Below are positions 52,032 to 60,458 of a stretch of DNA of 64,000 nt, piece by piece. Every line of letters begins with the position of its first letter. The first letter of the stretch is position 1. The notes below the pieces were generated by a model. It did no database searches and was not told where the DNA came from. It was given only the letters and a program-made list of their open reading frames with translations. The stretch is taken from contig NZ_JBBUKT010000002.1 in assembly GCF_038066715.1 (NCBI RefSeq), positions 310,001 through 374,000 on the forward strand. The letters are read 5' to 3'. The translations under genes were made by a program, and so were the position numbers. The DNA is from Luteolibacter sp. Y139. Its GTDB lineage: Bacteria > Verrucomicrobiota > Verrucomicrobiia > Verrucomicrobiales > Akkermansiaceae.

Positions 52032-53650
52032 TCATGTTCACGCATTCCATCCGTTGGCGCTTGCAGATATGGCTGGGTATCCTGCTGGTGGGGCTGCTTG
52101 TGGCCTTCGGTGCGACGGCGTGGCAGCTTGAGAAGACGCAGCGGGTGCAGCGCTTGGACGATGAACTTGCGAAACGGGCCGTGGCGCTGGGCGTGAGCAT
52201 TCGTCCTCCTGATCCGTCATCCATGGGCAATCGGATGTCGTCGGGGCCTGGTGGTTCGCAGCGGCGTTCGCCGCGGGATGAGGATGTGAGTTCCGGTGGG
52301 AACGGCGATGACTTTGGTCCCGGGCCTCCGCCGGAATTCCGCGATGGAGGGCCGGGAGGATCTTCCAAGCGCCGCCCTCCACCCGACGAAGGCGAGGGCA
52401 GTCCCTTTGACACATCCAAGGAATTCGACCGCGGCAGTTTCGAGCCGGGACCTCCATCAAGGTCGCGCACAAGGTCTGTCTCCTCGACGGCGAAGGCGAT
52501 GTTTCCGGGCGAGGCGGGAGAGGGCTACTACTACGTCGTGTGGACCGGGCGGCAGGCGCGTGCCCAGAGTTCGGAGAATGCCCCTGTTGCCGTCCCGCTG
52601 CCGCAGCGAGAGGCGCGGGATACACAGACGCGTTTCCGCGACCGTGCTGGAATGCGGGAGGCCTTCCACTTCACCGAGATGGGTGAATGCGTCTTGGCAG
52701 GACGTCCGGTGGGGAAAGATCTCGCCGACATGAAGCCCTACGCCGCGCGGTTGTCGCTGATTGGCGTGGGGGTGCTCGTTGTCGGGCTTGGAGGAGGGTG
52801 GGTGCTGACCACGCGCTCGATCCGTCCGATCGAACAGATTTCTGGTGCGGCGAAGCGCATCTCCGAGGGCAAGCTTTCCGAGCGGATCCCGGTCGATCAA
52901 CCGGGCAGTGAGCTGGGGCAACTCGCCGAAGTGCTGAATACGACTTTCGAACGCCTGGAGGATAGCTTCGCCCAGCAGAAGCGCTTCACCGCGGATGCCT
53001 CGCATGAGCTGAGGACGCCGCTGTCGGTGTTGATTGCCGAGACCCAGACGGTGCTGTCGCGCGAGCGTCCGGTGGAAGAATATCGTGAGGTGCTGGCTGG
53101 AAATCTCGATACCGCCCGGCAGATGAAGCGGCTGGCGGAGGCTCTGTTAGAGCTGGCCCGCCTCGACACGGGAGCAGAGCGGGAGCCCGGTCCTCCATTG
53201 GAAGTCGGAGGATTGGTGGACGACGTGATCGTCCGGCTCCAGTCATTGGCGAAGACTAGGAACGTCGACATCAAGCGGCAGGGTGAGGTCGCCCTGATCA
53301 GCGGTAGTCCGGACCGCCTCGCACTGGTGATTTCCAATCTGCTGGAAAATGCGATCCATCACGGGCGCGAGGGCGGAGCGGTGGCGGTGACGACTCGCCA
53401 GAATGAGAGCGAGGTTGTGATTGAGGTGGCCGATGATGGTCCGGGCATCCCGGAGGAGGACCTGCCCCATGTATTCGAGCGCTTCTACCGCGCGGACAAG
53501 TCACGCACGGGTTCGCAGGGCCGCTATGGGCTGGGTCTCGCGATTTGCCGGGGTCTGGTCGAGGCGGAGGGTGGAACGATCGGTGTTGAAAGCGAGATAG
53601 GGAAAGGGACGCGCTTCACCGTGAGACTGCCGGCGGCTCAGGCAGGCTGA
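52028..53650 (+). CDS. Membrane sensor histidine kinase with Pro/Gly/Arg-rich extracytoplasmic region
   Basis: 540 residues from GTG 52028 (an ATG two codons later is equally possible). Membrane segments lie at about residues 12-31 and 241-260, followed by HAMP, HisKA with His326 in ASHELRTPLS, and HATPase_c with NLLENAIHHG (N box), DDGPGIP (G1) and GRYGLGLAIC (G2). It is a transmitter of the regulator encoded before it. The ~210-residue extracytoplasmic loop is odd: residues about 55-160 are low-complexity and rich in Pro, Gly, Ser, Arg and Asp (GPGPPPEFRDGGPGGSSKRR) with no visible fold. The more ordered part next to the second segment (YYYVVWTGRQ onward) is typical of heavy-metal/QseC-type sensors. 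It overlaps the convergent RND gene by 13 bp. Confidence 0.88.
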   Translation: MIMFTHSIRWRLQIWLGILLVGLLVAFGATAWQLEKTQRVQRLDDELAKRAVALGVSIRPPDPSSMGNRMSSGPGGSQRRSPRDEDVSSGGNGDDFGPGPPPEFRDGGPGGSSKRRPPPDEGEGSPFDTSKEFDRGSFEPGPPSRSRTRSVSSTAKAMFPGEAGEGYYYVVWTGRQARAQSSENAPVAVPLPQREARDTQTRFRDRAGMREAFHFTEMGECVLAGRPVGKDLADMKPYAARLSLIGVGVLVVGLGGGWVLTTRSIRPIEQISGAAKRISEGKLSERIPVDQPGSELGQLAEVLNTTFERLEDSFAQQKRFTADASHELRTPLSVLIAETQTVLSRERPVEEYREVLAGNLDTARQMKRLAEALLELARLDTGAEREPGPPLEVGGLVDDVIVRLQSLAKTRNVDIKRQGEVALISGSPDRLALVISNLLENAIHHGREGGAVAVTTRQNESEVVIEVADDGPGIPEEDLPHVFERFYRADKSRTGSQGRYGLGLAICRGLVEAEGGTIGVESEIGKGTRFTVRLPAAQAG

Positions 53651-56600
53651 GATCCCGCGTTGTCGAGGTCATCTGGCTGATGATGCTTCCGCAGCTTTCT
53701 GGCGCGCAGGAGGATGCCGTCGAACATGAGATAGACGACCGGTGTGGTGAAGAGCGTGAGCAATTGGCTGAGGGCGAGGCCACCGACGATCGCGTAGCCG
53801 AGCGGCTGACGGAGTTCCGAGCCATCGCCGTGGCCGAGGGCGAGCGGAATGCCGCCGATCATCGCGGCGAGGGTCGTCATGAGGATGGGCCGGAAGCGTT
53901 TGACGCAGGCGTCGAAGATGGCCTTCTCCGGTTCCACGCCATGGTCACGCTCGGCCTCGATGGCGAAGTCGATCATCATGATCGCGTTTTTCTTCACGAT
54001 GCCGATGAGGAGCAGGATGCCGATGATGGCAATCACGCCGACATCATGGCCGAAGGCCCATAGGGTGAGCAGCGCACCGAGGCCGGCGGAGGGCAGGGTG
54101 GAGAGGATGGTCAGCGGATGGATGTAGCTCTCGTAGAGCATGCCGAGGATGATGTAGATCGCGACGATCGCTGCGGCGATCAGCAGCGGCTGCGACTTCA
54201 GCGAATCCTGGAAGGCCTGTGCGGTGCCTTGGAAGCTGCCGGTGACGGTGGCGGGAATGCCCATTTCCGCAGTGGCATTCTCCACAACGGTGACGGCGTC
54301 GCCGAGTGCCACGCCCGACGCGAGATTGAAGGAGATGGTGACCGAGGGGAACTTGCCGAGGTGATTCACCGTGAGCGGCTTGCTGGCTCCGGTGGAGAAA
54401 GTCACCAGGGACGAAAGCGGGACCTGTCCGCCGGTGAGCGGGGACTTGAGGAAAATCTTGTCGAAGGTGGATGTGTCTTTCTGAAGCTCCGGCGAGACTT
54501 CGATGATGACCTTGTATTGGCTGACCTGGGTGTAGAACTGCGTGATCTGGCGCTCGCCGAAGGAATTGTAGAGGGCGGAGTTAATGTCCTGGGCCGGGAT
54601 GCCGAAACGGCTGGCTGCCTGGCGATCGATCTCCACGGTGAGGGCAGGGGCGGCGGACTCCTGGTCGGAGGTCACGTCGCGCAGTTGTGGGAGCTTCTTC
54701 ATGGTCTCCATGATCTTCGGCGCCCACTCGTTCAGCTCATCCATGTCGGAATCCCGCAGGGTATACTGGAACTGGGTCTTGGAGGAGATGCCGCCGAGAT
54801 TGAGGTCCTGCTGTGCCTGGAAGAAGACGGTGAGACCGGGGATGTTTGACGTGGCTTGGCGCAGCCGGTTCATAACCACGCTCACGGGGTCGCGCTGGTC
54901 GCGTTCCTTGAGAGTGATGAAAAACCGGGCGCTATTCATCGAGCCGCCACCGCGCCCGCCGGAGCCGAGGCGGTTCTGGAAGGCCAGCACGGCGGGATCT
55001 TTCTTGAGGATATCGCCGACCTGCTGCACTCGAGCAAACATGGCATCGTAAGAAATGTCAGGAGATGCCTCCGCAGTGGCATTCATCAGGCCGGTGTCCT
55101 GTTGGGGGAAGAAGCCCTTTGGCATTTTCATGGCAACGAAGCCGGTCAGTGCGACGGTGATTACCAGGGAGAAGAGCGTGATCTTCCGATGGCGGAGTAC
55201 CGCGTGCAGCATTGCTTCGTAGGTGCGCTCCAAGCCGCCGAAGAATTTCTCCAGCCCTCGCTCCAGAAGGGCGCGGGGTCCCTTTCCGGTGGCGGGATTG
55301 AAGTGCCTCAGGAAGCGCGAGCAGAGCATCGGCACGAAGGTCAGCGAGACAAAGCAGGAGACCATCACGGCAGCGGTGACCGTTACCGCGAACTCGCGGA
55401 AGAGGCGGCCGACGATGCCGCCCATGAGCAGCACGGGAATGAAGACGGCAATGAGCGAGAAGGTGATGGAGAGAATGGTGAAGCCGACTTGCTTCGCGCC
55501 CTTGAGGGCGGCGTCCATCGGCTTCATGCCTTCCTCGATGTAGCGGTAGATGTTCTCCAGCATCACGATCGCGTCATCGATCACAAAGCCTACTGAGATG
55601 GTCAGGGCCATCAGCGAGAGATTGTTCAGGCTGAAGCCGAGGAGCTTCATGACCGCGAAGGTTGCGATGATGGACACGGGCACCACCGCGCTGGCGATCA
55701 GGGTGGCGCGGATATCCCGCAGGAAGGCGAAGACCACGACGGTGACGAGGATGACCGTAAGGACGAGGTGGAACTCTACCTCCGACACCGAGGCGCGGAT
55801 GGTGCGGCTGCGATCGCTCAGGAGATCGATGCTCATGGCCGGCGGGATTGATGCGCGCAGCGAGGGCAGGAGATCGTTGATGCGTTTGATCGTCTCGATC
55901 ACGTTGGCAGATGCTTCCTTGCGAATGACGAGGCCGACGCCGGGCCGGTTATTCACGAGGGCGGAGGAGCGAGCGGTCTCCGGTCCATCGACGGCGCGGC
56001 CGACATCGCGGACGCGGATGGGAGCGCCCTTGCGATAGGCGAGGATGAGGTCGTTGTAGGGCTCCGCCTTCAGGAGCTGGTCATTTGCGTAGATGGAGAA
56101 GCTTTGGCGCGGACCATTGATCGTGCCTTTGGGAGAATTGATGGTGGCGGAAGCGATCACGCCGCGGACGTCGTCGAGGCTGAGGCCGACAGCGGCGAGC
56201 TTGGCGGGATCGACCTGAACACGAACTGCGGGCTTTTGCTCACCCATCACATCGACCTGAGCCACGCCGCTGAGCTGGGAAATCTGCTGGGCCACCACGT
56301 TCGCGGCGTAGTCGCTCACTTCGGTCAGCGGCAGCACATCCGAGATGAGGCTGAGCATCAGGATGGGTGAGTCCGCGGGATTGACCTTCCGGAAATTGGG
56401 CGGGCTGGGAAGGTTGGTGGGAAGCTGGCCGGCGGCGGCGCTAATGGCCGCCTGGACCTCCTGCGCGGCGGCGTCGATGTTCTTGGTGAGATCGAACTGA
56501 ATCGTGATCTGAACGTTGCCCAAGCCGCTGGCAGACGTCATCTGGGTGACGCCGGGGATCAGGGCGAGCTGGTTTTCCAACGGCGTGGCCACCGAGGATG

Positions 56601-56778
56601 CCATGGTTTCCGGACTTCCTCCGGGCAGGTTCGCGGAGACCTGGATGGTGGGGAACTCCACCTGCGGCAGTGGGGCGACCGGCAGCAGTGGGAAGCACAC
56701 GAGACCCACCAGCAGGATGCCGATGGTCAGAAGCGTGGTCGCGATGGGGCGACGGATGAAGGGTTCGGAAATGCTCAT
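53638..56778 (-). CDS. RND efflux permease, MdtB/MuxB-like (HAE1)
   Basis: 1046 residues, the normal length for RND pumps, with twelve membrane segments in the 1+5+1+5 layout and two large periplasmic loops. The start SISEPFIRRPIATTLLTIGI and the run LPQVEFPTIQVSANLPGGSPETMASSVATPLE are typical of the MdtB/MdtC/MuxB group. The proton-relay pair of aspartates in helix 4 is present in FVIDDAIVMLENIYR. The pump trades protons for drugs, bile-salt-like compounds or metals' chelates; substrate cannot be read from sequence. Its ATG overlaps the stop of the adaptor gene (ATGA), so the two are coupled. Only one permease gene is present, so it would work as a homotrimer. No TolC-like outer-membrane gene is in the window. 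Confidence 0.92.
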   Translation of the reverse strand: MSISEPFIRRPIATTLLTIGILLVGLVCFPLLPVAPLPQVEFPTIQVSANLPGGSPETMASSVATPLENQLALIPGVTQMTSASGLGNVQITIQFDLTKNIDAAAQEVQAAISAAAGQLPTNLPSPPNFRKVNPADSPILMLSLISDVLPLTEVSDYAANVVAQQISQLSGVAQVDVMGEQKPAVRVQVDPAKLAAVGLSLDDVRGVIASATINSPKGTINGPRQSFSIYANDQLLKAEPYNDLILAYRKGAPIRVRDVGRAVDGPETARSSALVNNRPGVGLVIRKEASANVIETIKRINDLLPSLRASIPPAMSIDLLSDRSRTIRASVSEVEFHLVLTVILVTVVVFAFLRDIRATLIASAVVPVSIIATFAVMKLLGFSLNNLSLMALTISVGFVIDDAIVMLENIYRYIEEGMKPMDAALKGAKQVGFTILSITFSLIAVFIPVLLMGGIVGRLFREFAVTVTAAVMVSCFVSLTFVPMLCSRFLRHFNPATGKGPRALLERGLEKFFGGLERTYEAMLHAVLRHRKITLFSLVITVALTGFVAMKMPKGFFPQQDTGLMNATAEASPDISYDAMFARVQQVGDILKKDPAVLAFQNRLGSGGRGGGSMNSARFFITLKERDQRDPVSVVMNRLRQATSNIPGLTVFFQAQQDLNLGGISSKTQFQYTLRDSDMDELNEWAPKIMETMKKLPQLRDVTSDQESAAPALTVEIDRQAASRFGIPAQDINSALYNSFGERQITQFYTQVSQYKVIIEVSPELQKDTSTFDKIFLKSPLTGGQVPLSSLVTFSTGASKPLTVNHLGKFPSVTISFNLASGVALGDAVTVVENATAEMGIPATVTGSFQGTAQAFQDSLKSQPLLIAAAIVAIYIILGMLYESYIHPLTILSTLPSAGLGALLTLWAFGHDVGVIAIIGILLLIGIVKKNAIMMIDFAIEAERDHGVEPEKAIFDACVKRFRPILMTTLAAMIGGIPLALGHGDGSELRQPLGYAIVGGLALSQLLTLFTTPVVYLMFDGILLRARKLRKHHQPDDLDNAGSQPA

Positions 56779-57911
56779 GATTCCGACTTGTTGGTGGTGA
56801 CCGCGGCACCGGGCTTTAGCTTGGTCTGGCCTTCTCGCACCACGCGGTCGCCGACTTGAAGGCCGTCCTCGATCACCGTGAGTCCGTCCAGGGTGACGCC
56901 GGTCTTCGTCTGGCGCGCCTCCACGGTATTATCATCTTTCACCAGATAGACGAAGGGGCCCTTGAGTCCCGGCTGCACGGCTTCCGCGGGCACGACCAAG
57001 GCGTCCTTCTTCGTCTCGACCAGCACGCGTGCATTGACGTATTGGCCGGGCCAGAGGGTGTAGTCTTTATTCGGGAAGGAAGCCTTGAGCTTCAGGGTGC
57101 CGGTGGTGTTGTCGATCTGGTTGTCCACCAGCTTGAGCTGACCTTCATCAAGCAGGGTGTCATCCTCATCCTCAGCTTGGACGGAGAGTTCCGCGGCACC
57201 GGGTTTCATGTGCGGCCGAAGGTCGGAGAGGTGGCGCTGGGGCAGGGTGAAGATGACCGAGATGGGCTGCATCTCGGTAAGCACGACCAAGCCTTCCGCC
57301 TGGCTGGCGGTGACGACGTTGCCGGCATCGACCATGCGCACGCCGGTGCGGCCGGAGATGGGGGCGCGGACGGTGGTGAAATCGAGATCCAGTTGGGCGG
57401 CATCGATGGCTGCCTGGTCGGCTTTCACCTGGGCTTCCAACTGAGTCGCGGAGGCTTCCGCCTGATCGACCACTTGCCGGCTGATCGCGTTCTCTTTCAC
57501 GAGGGTCTCAGCCCGGGTGAGGATGGTTTTGGCATTGGCGAGCTGCGCTTCATCCTGGGCCTTTTTTGCCTTCGCTTGGGCCAGCACGGATTCGAACGGC
57601 CGAGGATCGATCCGGGCGAGCACGTCGCCTTCCTTGACGATCGCTCCCTCGGTGAAGTTGATGCTTTCCAAGGTGCCGCCGACCCGGGGACGGACGGTCA
57701 CGGTATTGGCCGCCTGGACATTGCCGATGCCTTCGAGCCAGATCGGGATGTCCTTCTTCACGACCTTCGCGACGGTCACCGGCACGGGCCGTGAGGCACC
57801 ACCGGAGGAGCCGCGGCTCTGGCTGTCCGCGGCGGTATTCATCCGCTGGCGCGCGAAATAGGCGCCGGTGAGAACCAGCAGGAAGATCAGGAACCAAACG
57901 ACTTTCTTCAT
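56775..57911 (-). CDS. RND periplasmic adaptor (membrane fusion protein, MdtA-like)
   Basis: 378 residues from ATG 57911 (MKKVVWFLIFLLVLTGAYFA); the open frame above is antisense to the operator region. A single N-terminal membrane anchor precedes the barrel-sandwich hybrid halves (VRPRVGGTLESINFTEGAIVKEGDVLARID and, after the hairpin, DFTTVRAPISGRTGVRMVDAGN). Between them is an alpha-hairpin of about 75 residues rich in Ala/Gln/Glu (residues about 120-195), which normally contacts the TolC-type channel. The C-terminal beta-barrel and membrane-proximal domains follow. It bridges the RND permease encoded downstream. The transcript starts in the 158-bp divergent region that holds the TTGTCGC repeats. 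Confidence 0.9.
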   Translation of the reverse strand: MKKVVWFLIFLLVLTGAYFARQRMNTAADSQSRGSSGGASRPVPVTVAKVVKKDIPIWLEGIGNVQAANTVTVRPRVGGTLESINFTEGAIVKEGDVLARIDPRPFESVLAQAKAKKAQDEAQLANAKTILTRAETLVKENAISRQVVDQAEASATQLEAQVKADQAAIDAAQLDLDFTTVRAPISGRTGVRMVDAGNVVTASQAEGLVVLTEMQPISVIFTLPQRHLSDLRPHMKPGAAELSVQAEDEDDTLLDEGQLKLVDNQIDNTTGTLKLKASFPNKDYTLWPGQYVNARVLVETKKDALVVPAEAVQPGLKGPFVYLVKDDNTVEARQTKTGVTLDGLTVIEDGLQVGDRVVREGQTKLKPGAAVTTNKSES

Positions 57912-57969
57912 CGGCGGGGGAATCACTACCACGGGAAGAGGCAGAGAGTATGTCGAACGCCGGTTTTTA

Positions 57970-58017
57970 TTGTCGCGAATTGTCGCAAGGCCCCAGGTCG
58001 CGACACAATTTGCGACA
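57970..58017. promoter_or_regulatory. Tandem and inverted TTGTCGC repeats between divergent RND and two-component operons
   Basis: TTGTCGC occurs at 57970-57976 and 57980-57986, i.e. 10 bp apart in tandem. The inverted form GCGACA occurs at 58000-58005 and 58012-58017. The array lies 59 bp upstream of the adaptor gene start and 53 bp before the regulator start. OmpR-family regulators bind tandem half-sites 10-11 bp apart, so this is a likely site for the regulator encoded at 58070, controlling both divergent units. The binding protein is inferred, not shown. Confidence 0.65.
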
Positions 58018-58069
58018 CTTTTTTGCACGCCCTCGGGGCCGGAAACGGCGATGCTAGCTGCAATAAGGA

Positions 58070-58798
58070 ATGGAACCGCTTCCGCACATCGCCGTGGTGG
58101 ACGATCACGGGGAGATCCGAGAGCTGCTGGTGCGCTATCTGGGCCAGCACGGCTACCGGGTGAGCGCGGCTGCCAGCGCGGCGGAATTCCGGGGAATGAT
58201 GGCTCGCGGGGAGGTGCCGGATTTGGCGGTGCTGGATATCATGATGCCGGGAGAGGATGGGCTGTCGCTGTGCCGTCACCTGCGGTCGGGGTCCACGCTG
58301 CCGGTGATTTTTCTAACAGCGATGGCGGAGGATACGGACCGGATTGTGGGTCTGGAGTTGGGTGCGGACGATTATCTCGTGAAGCCTTTCAATCCGCGTG
58401 AGCTGCTGGCTCGCATTCGTGCGGTGCTGCGCCGGACCGGGGGCGATCCCGCGGAAGGCGAGAAGCCGGTCGCGAAAGGGAGCAGCGTGCGCTTCGGCGA
58501 CAAGGTCTTCGACATGACGCGCCATGAGGTCACGGGTCCTGATGGCGTGGCGGTGCCACTGAGCACCGCCGAGTATCGGCTGCTGTGCGTCTTTCTGGAG
58601 CATGCGGGCAAGGTGCTGAGCCGTGATGCGCTGCTGGATCTAACAAGCGGTCGCGAGGCGGAGGCATGGGACCGGAGCATCGACAACCAGGTCAGCCGCC
58701 TGCGCCGGAAGATCGAGGAGGATCCGAAGAATCCCGTCCTCATCAAGACCTTCTGGGGCGATGGCTACTGCTTCACCGGGGAGGTGACACCGGCATGA
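58070..58798 (+). CDS. OmpR-family response regulator (second system)
   Basis: 242 residues. The receiver domain has the acidic pair in VVDDHGE, the phosphoacceptor Asp56 in LAVLDIMMPGEDG, Thr in FLTAMAED and Lys in LVKPFNPRE. The OmpR-type winged helix fills residues about 135-238, with LSTAEYRLLCVFLEHAGKVLSRDAL, the recognition helix in RSIDNQVSRLRRKIE and the final WGDGYCF wing. The last two elements place it with true OmpR-like regulators. The gene is divergent from the RND operon across a 158-bp region carrying tandem TTGTCGC sites and is followed by its kinase gene with an ATGA overlap. It probably regulates the pump (inference). Confidence 0.92.
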   Translation: MEPLPHIAVVDDHGEIRELLVRYLGQHGYRVSAAASAAEFRGMMARGEVPDLAVLDIMMPGEDGLSLCRHLRSGSTLPVIFLTAMAEDTDRIVGLELGADDYLVKPFNPRELLARIRAVLRRTGGDPAEGEKPVAKGSSVRFGDKVFDMTRHEVTGPDGVAVPLSTAEYRLLCVFLEHAGKVLSRDALLDLTSGREAEAWDRSIDNQVSRLRRKIEEDPKNPVLIKTFWGDGYCFTGEVTPA

Positions 58799-60159
58799 AA
58801 CGCCTGTGGATGAAAAGTCTCACGGGGCAGTGGATCGCGCTGCTGCTGCTGTCGCTGGTGTTCTCGCAGCTGGTGTTCCTCGCGATCTATCGGGATGAGC
58901 AATTGCGCACGGTCTCGCTGCTGAGGCGGGATGAATTCGTATCGCGCTCAGGCTCGGTGGCGAGGCTGCTGGACGCGGCGGGGCCGGATCTACACGACGA
59001 CATTGTTAAGGCGGCGAGCACCAGTGCGGTGAGGTTCTGGCTGGCCGCTGGCCCCGAGTCCGACCCGCTGACGTGGCAAAAGCAGGCGCTGGAGCGCATG
59101 ATGGAAGCGAGCCGTCCTCCACCGCCCGGAAGCTTGGAATTGCAGGGCGGGCTGAAGTGGGAGGCGCTGCCTGTGGACGAGTGGAGAGGTGGCTCGCCGG
59201 CGACCTTGTTGCACTTGGAGAAATGGAATGGCTTTGGTCTGACGACCCGGATTCACGACGGGGTTTGGCTGCACTCGGTCTATGCTAAGCCGGGGCCGGT
59301 GACGGGTCCTCCCGGATCGTATTATGTTTCGATGGGGATCACGGCCGCGGCGCTGTGTCTGGTAACCGCGCTGATCGCGAACCGGGTGGGGCGACCCCTG
59401 CGGCGTCTAACGGAAGCGGCGGAGAAGCTCGGGCGTGGCGAAGAGACCGAGCCGCTGCCGGAGGAGGGAGCGGATGATATTCGACGGACCGCGACGGCAT
59501 TCAACCGCATGCAGTCCCGGATCAGGCGCTACGTGGAGGACCGCACCGGCATCATGGCCGCGATCAGCCACGACCTGCGCACGCCGATCACTTCGCTGCG
59601 CCTGCAAGCGGAGTTCGTGACCGATGATGAAACCCGCGACAAGCTGGTGTCCACGCTGGATGAGATGAAGGCGATCACCGAGGCGAGCCTGGCCTTTGCG
59701 CGCGAGGAAGCCTCGGCGGGTGTCACGCGGACGGTGGATTTGCACGCGTTGCTAGAGAGCCAGTGCGAGGATTTGCAATTGCTCGGCTGGAAAGTGGAGT
59801 TCAGCGGGGATGAGCCCTTGCCCTGGCGCTGTCGGCCGGACGCGCTGCGGCGGGCCGCGAGGAACGTCATCGAGAATGCCGTGCGCTATGGTGGTGTGGC
59901 GCGGGTCAGCACCAGGACCGCGGCGGGAATGCTGGAGATCCTGGTGGATGATGACGGTCCGGGAATTCCAGCACAAGACATGGAGCGGGTATTCACGCCC
60001 TTCGTGAGGTTGGAGGAATCGCGCAATCGCTCGACGGGAGGCACGGGACTCGGCCTACCGATCGCGCGGTCGATCCTGAGAAATCACGGCGGGGATTTGA
60101 TCCTGGAGAACCGGCAAGGCGGTGGCTTGCGGGCAGTCATGCAATTGCCCGGCGCGTGA
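58795..60159 (+). CDS. Membrane sensor histidine kinase, EnvZ-like (second system)
   Basis: 454 residues from ATG 58795, overlapping the regulator stop. Membrane segments lie at about residues 10-30 and 180-200 around an extracytoplasmic domain of about 150 residues with no recognised fold. Then come HAMP (NRVGRPLRRLTEAAEKLGRG), HisKA with His259 in AISHDLRTPI, and HATPase_c with NVIENAVRYG, DDDGPGIP and STGGTGLGLPIA. The dimerisation helix 'SHDLRTPIT' and the short catalytic domain resemble EnvZ. It is the partner of the regulator encoded before it. The extracytoplasmic part is rich in Pro-Pro-Pro and Trp motifs (SRPPPPGSLE) that may sense a ligand or membrane stress. Confidence 0.88.
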   Translation: MKRLWMKSLTGQWIALLLLSLVFSQLVFLAIYRDEQLRTVSLLRRDEFVSRSGSVARLLDAAGPDLHDDIVKAASTSAVRFWLAAGPESDPLTWQKQALERMMEASRPPPPGSLELQGGLKWEALPVDEWRGGSPATLLHLEKWNGFGLTTRIHDGVWLHSVYAKPGPVTGPPGSYYVSMGITAAALCLVTALIANRVGRPLRRLTEAAEKLGRGEETEPLPEEGADDIRRTATAFNRMQSRIRRYVEDRTGIMAAISHDLRTPITSLRLQAEFVTDDETRDKLVSTLDEMKAITEASLAFAREEASAGVTRTVDLHALLESQCEDLQLLGWKVEFSGDEPLPWRCRPDALRRAARNVIENAVRYGGVARVSTRTAAGMLEILVDDDGPGIPAQDMERVFTPFVRLEESRNRSTGGTGLGLPIARSILRNHGGDLILENRQGGGLRAVMQLPGA

Positions 60160-60458
60160 GCCGCGCCAAACCATTGAAATCCAGCCGTGTTGAATTTTGT
60201 TTATCAAACCATAAATCATTGGTGCACGCGTGATCTTGTTGAGGAAGGGGGAAATCCAATAGAACTCCGTTACTCAGATCGCCTGATATTTTCAAATTTC
60301 CAGTCGCCGGCTCGCCGGTTTCGCGGCACCCACCGCAAACATACAGAAACGTCCCACGGTCCCATCCCAAAGGAGTCCCGCCTTTCGGACCGTCCACCCC
60401 CCATCTGGTTTGCGGCAGTGTCATCTGCCTTAACCCGGATTCACCCTTACAACTAGCC
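60160..60458 (+). promoter_or_regulatory. AT-rich leader region with a stem-loop before the secreted three-gene operon
   Basis: This 299-bp spacer is distinctly more AT-rich than the flanking genes, especially 60188-60220 and 60280-60300. A TTGAAT at 60190-60195 followed by an AT-rich stretch might be a promoter, but the spacing to any -10-like box is not good. ACGGTCC (60356-60362) / GGACCGT (60387-60393), with an inner AAAGG (60369-60373) / CCTTT (60381-60385), forms a 38-nt two-part stem-loop that ends 65 nt before the first ATG of the operon. No T-run follows. It may be a leader structure controlling translation or stability. No gene is seen. Confidence 0.4.
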
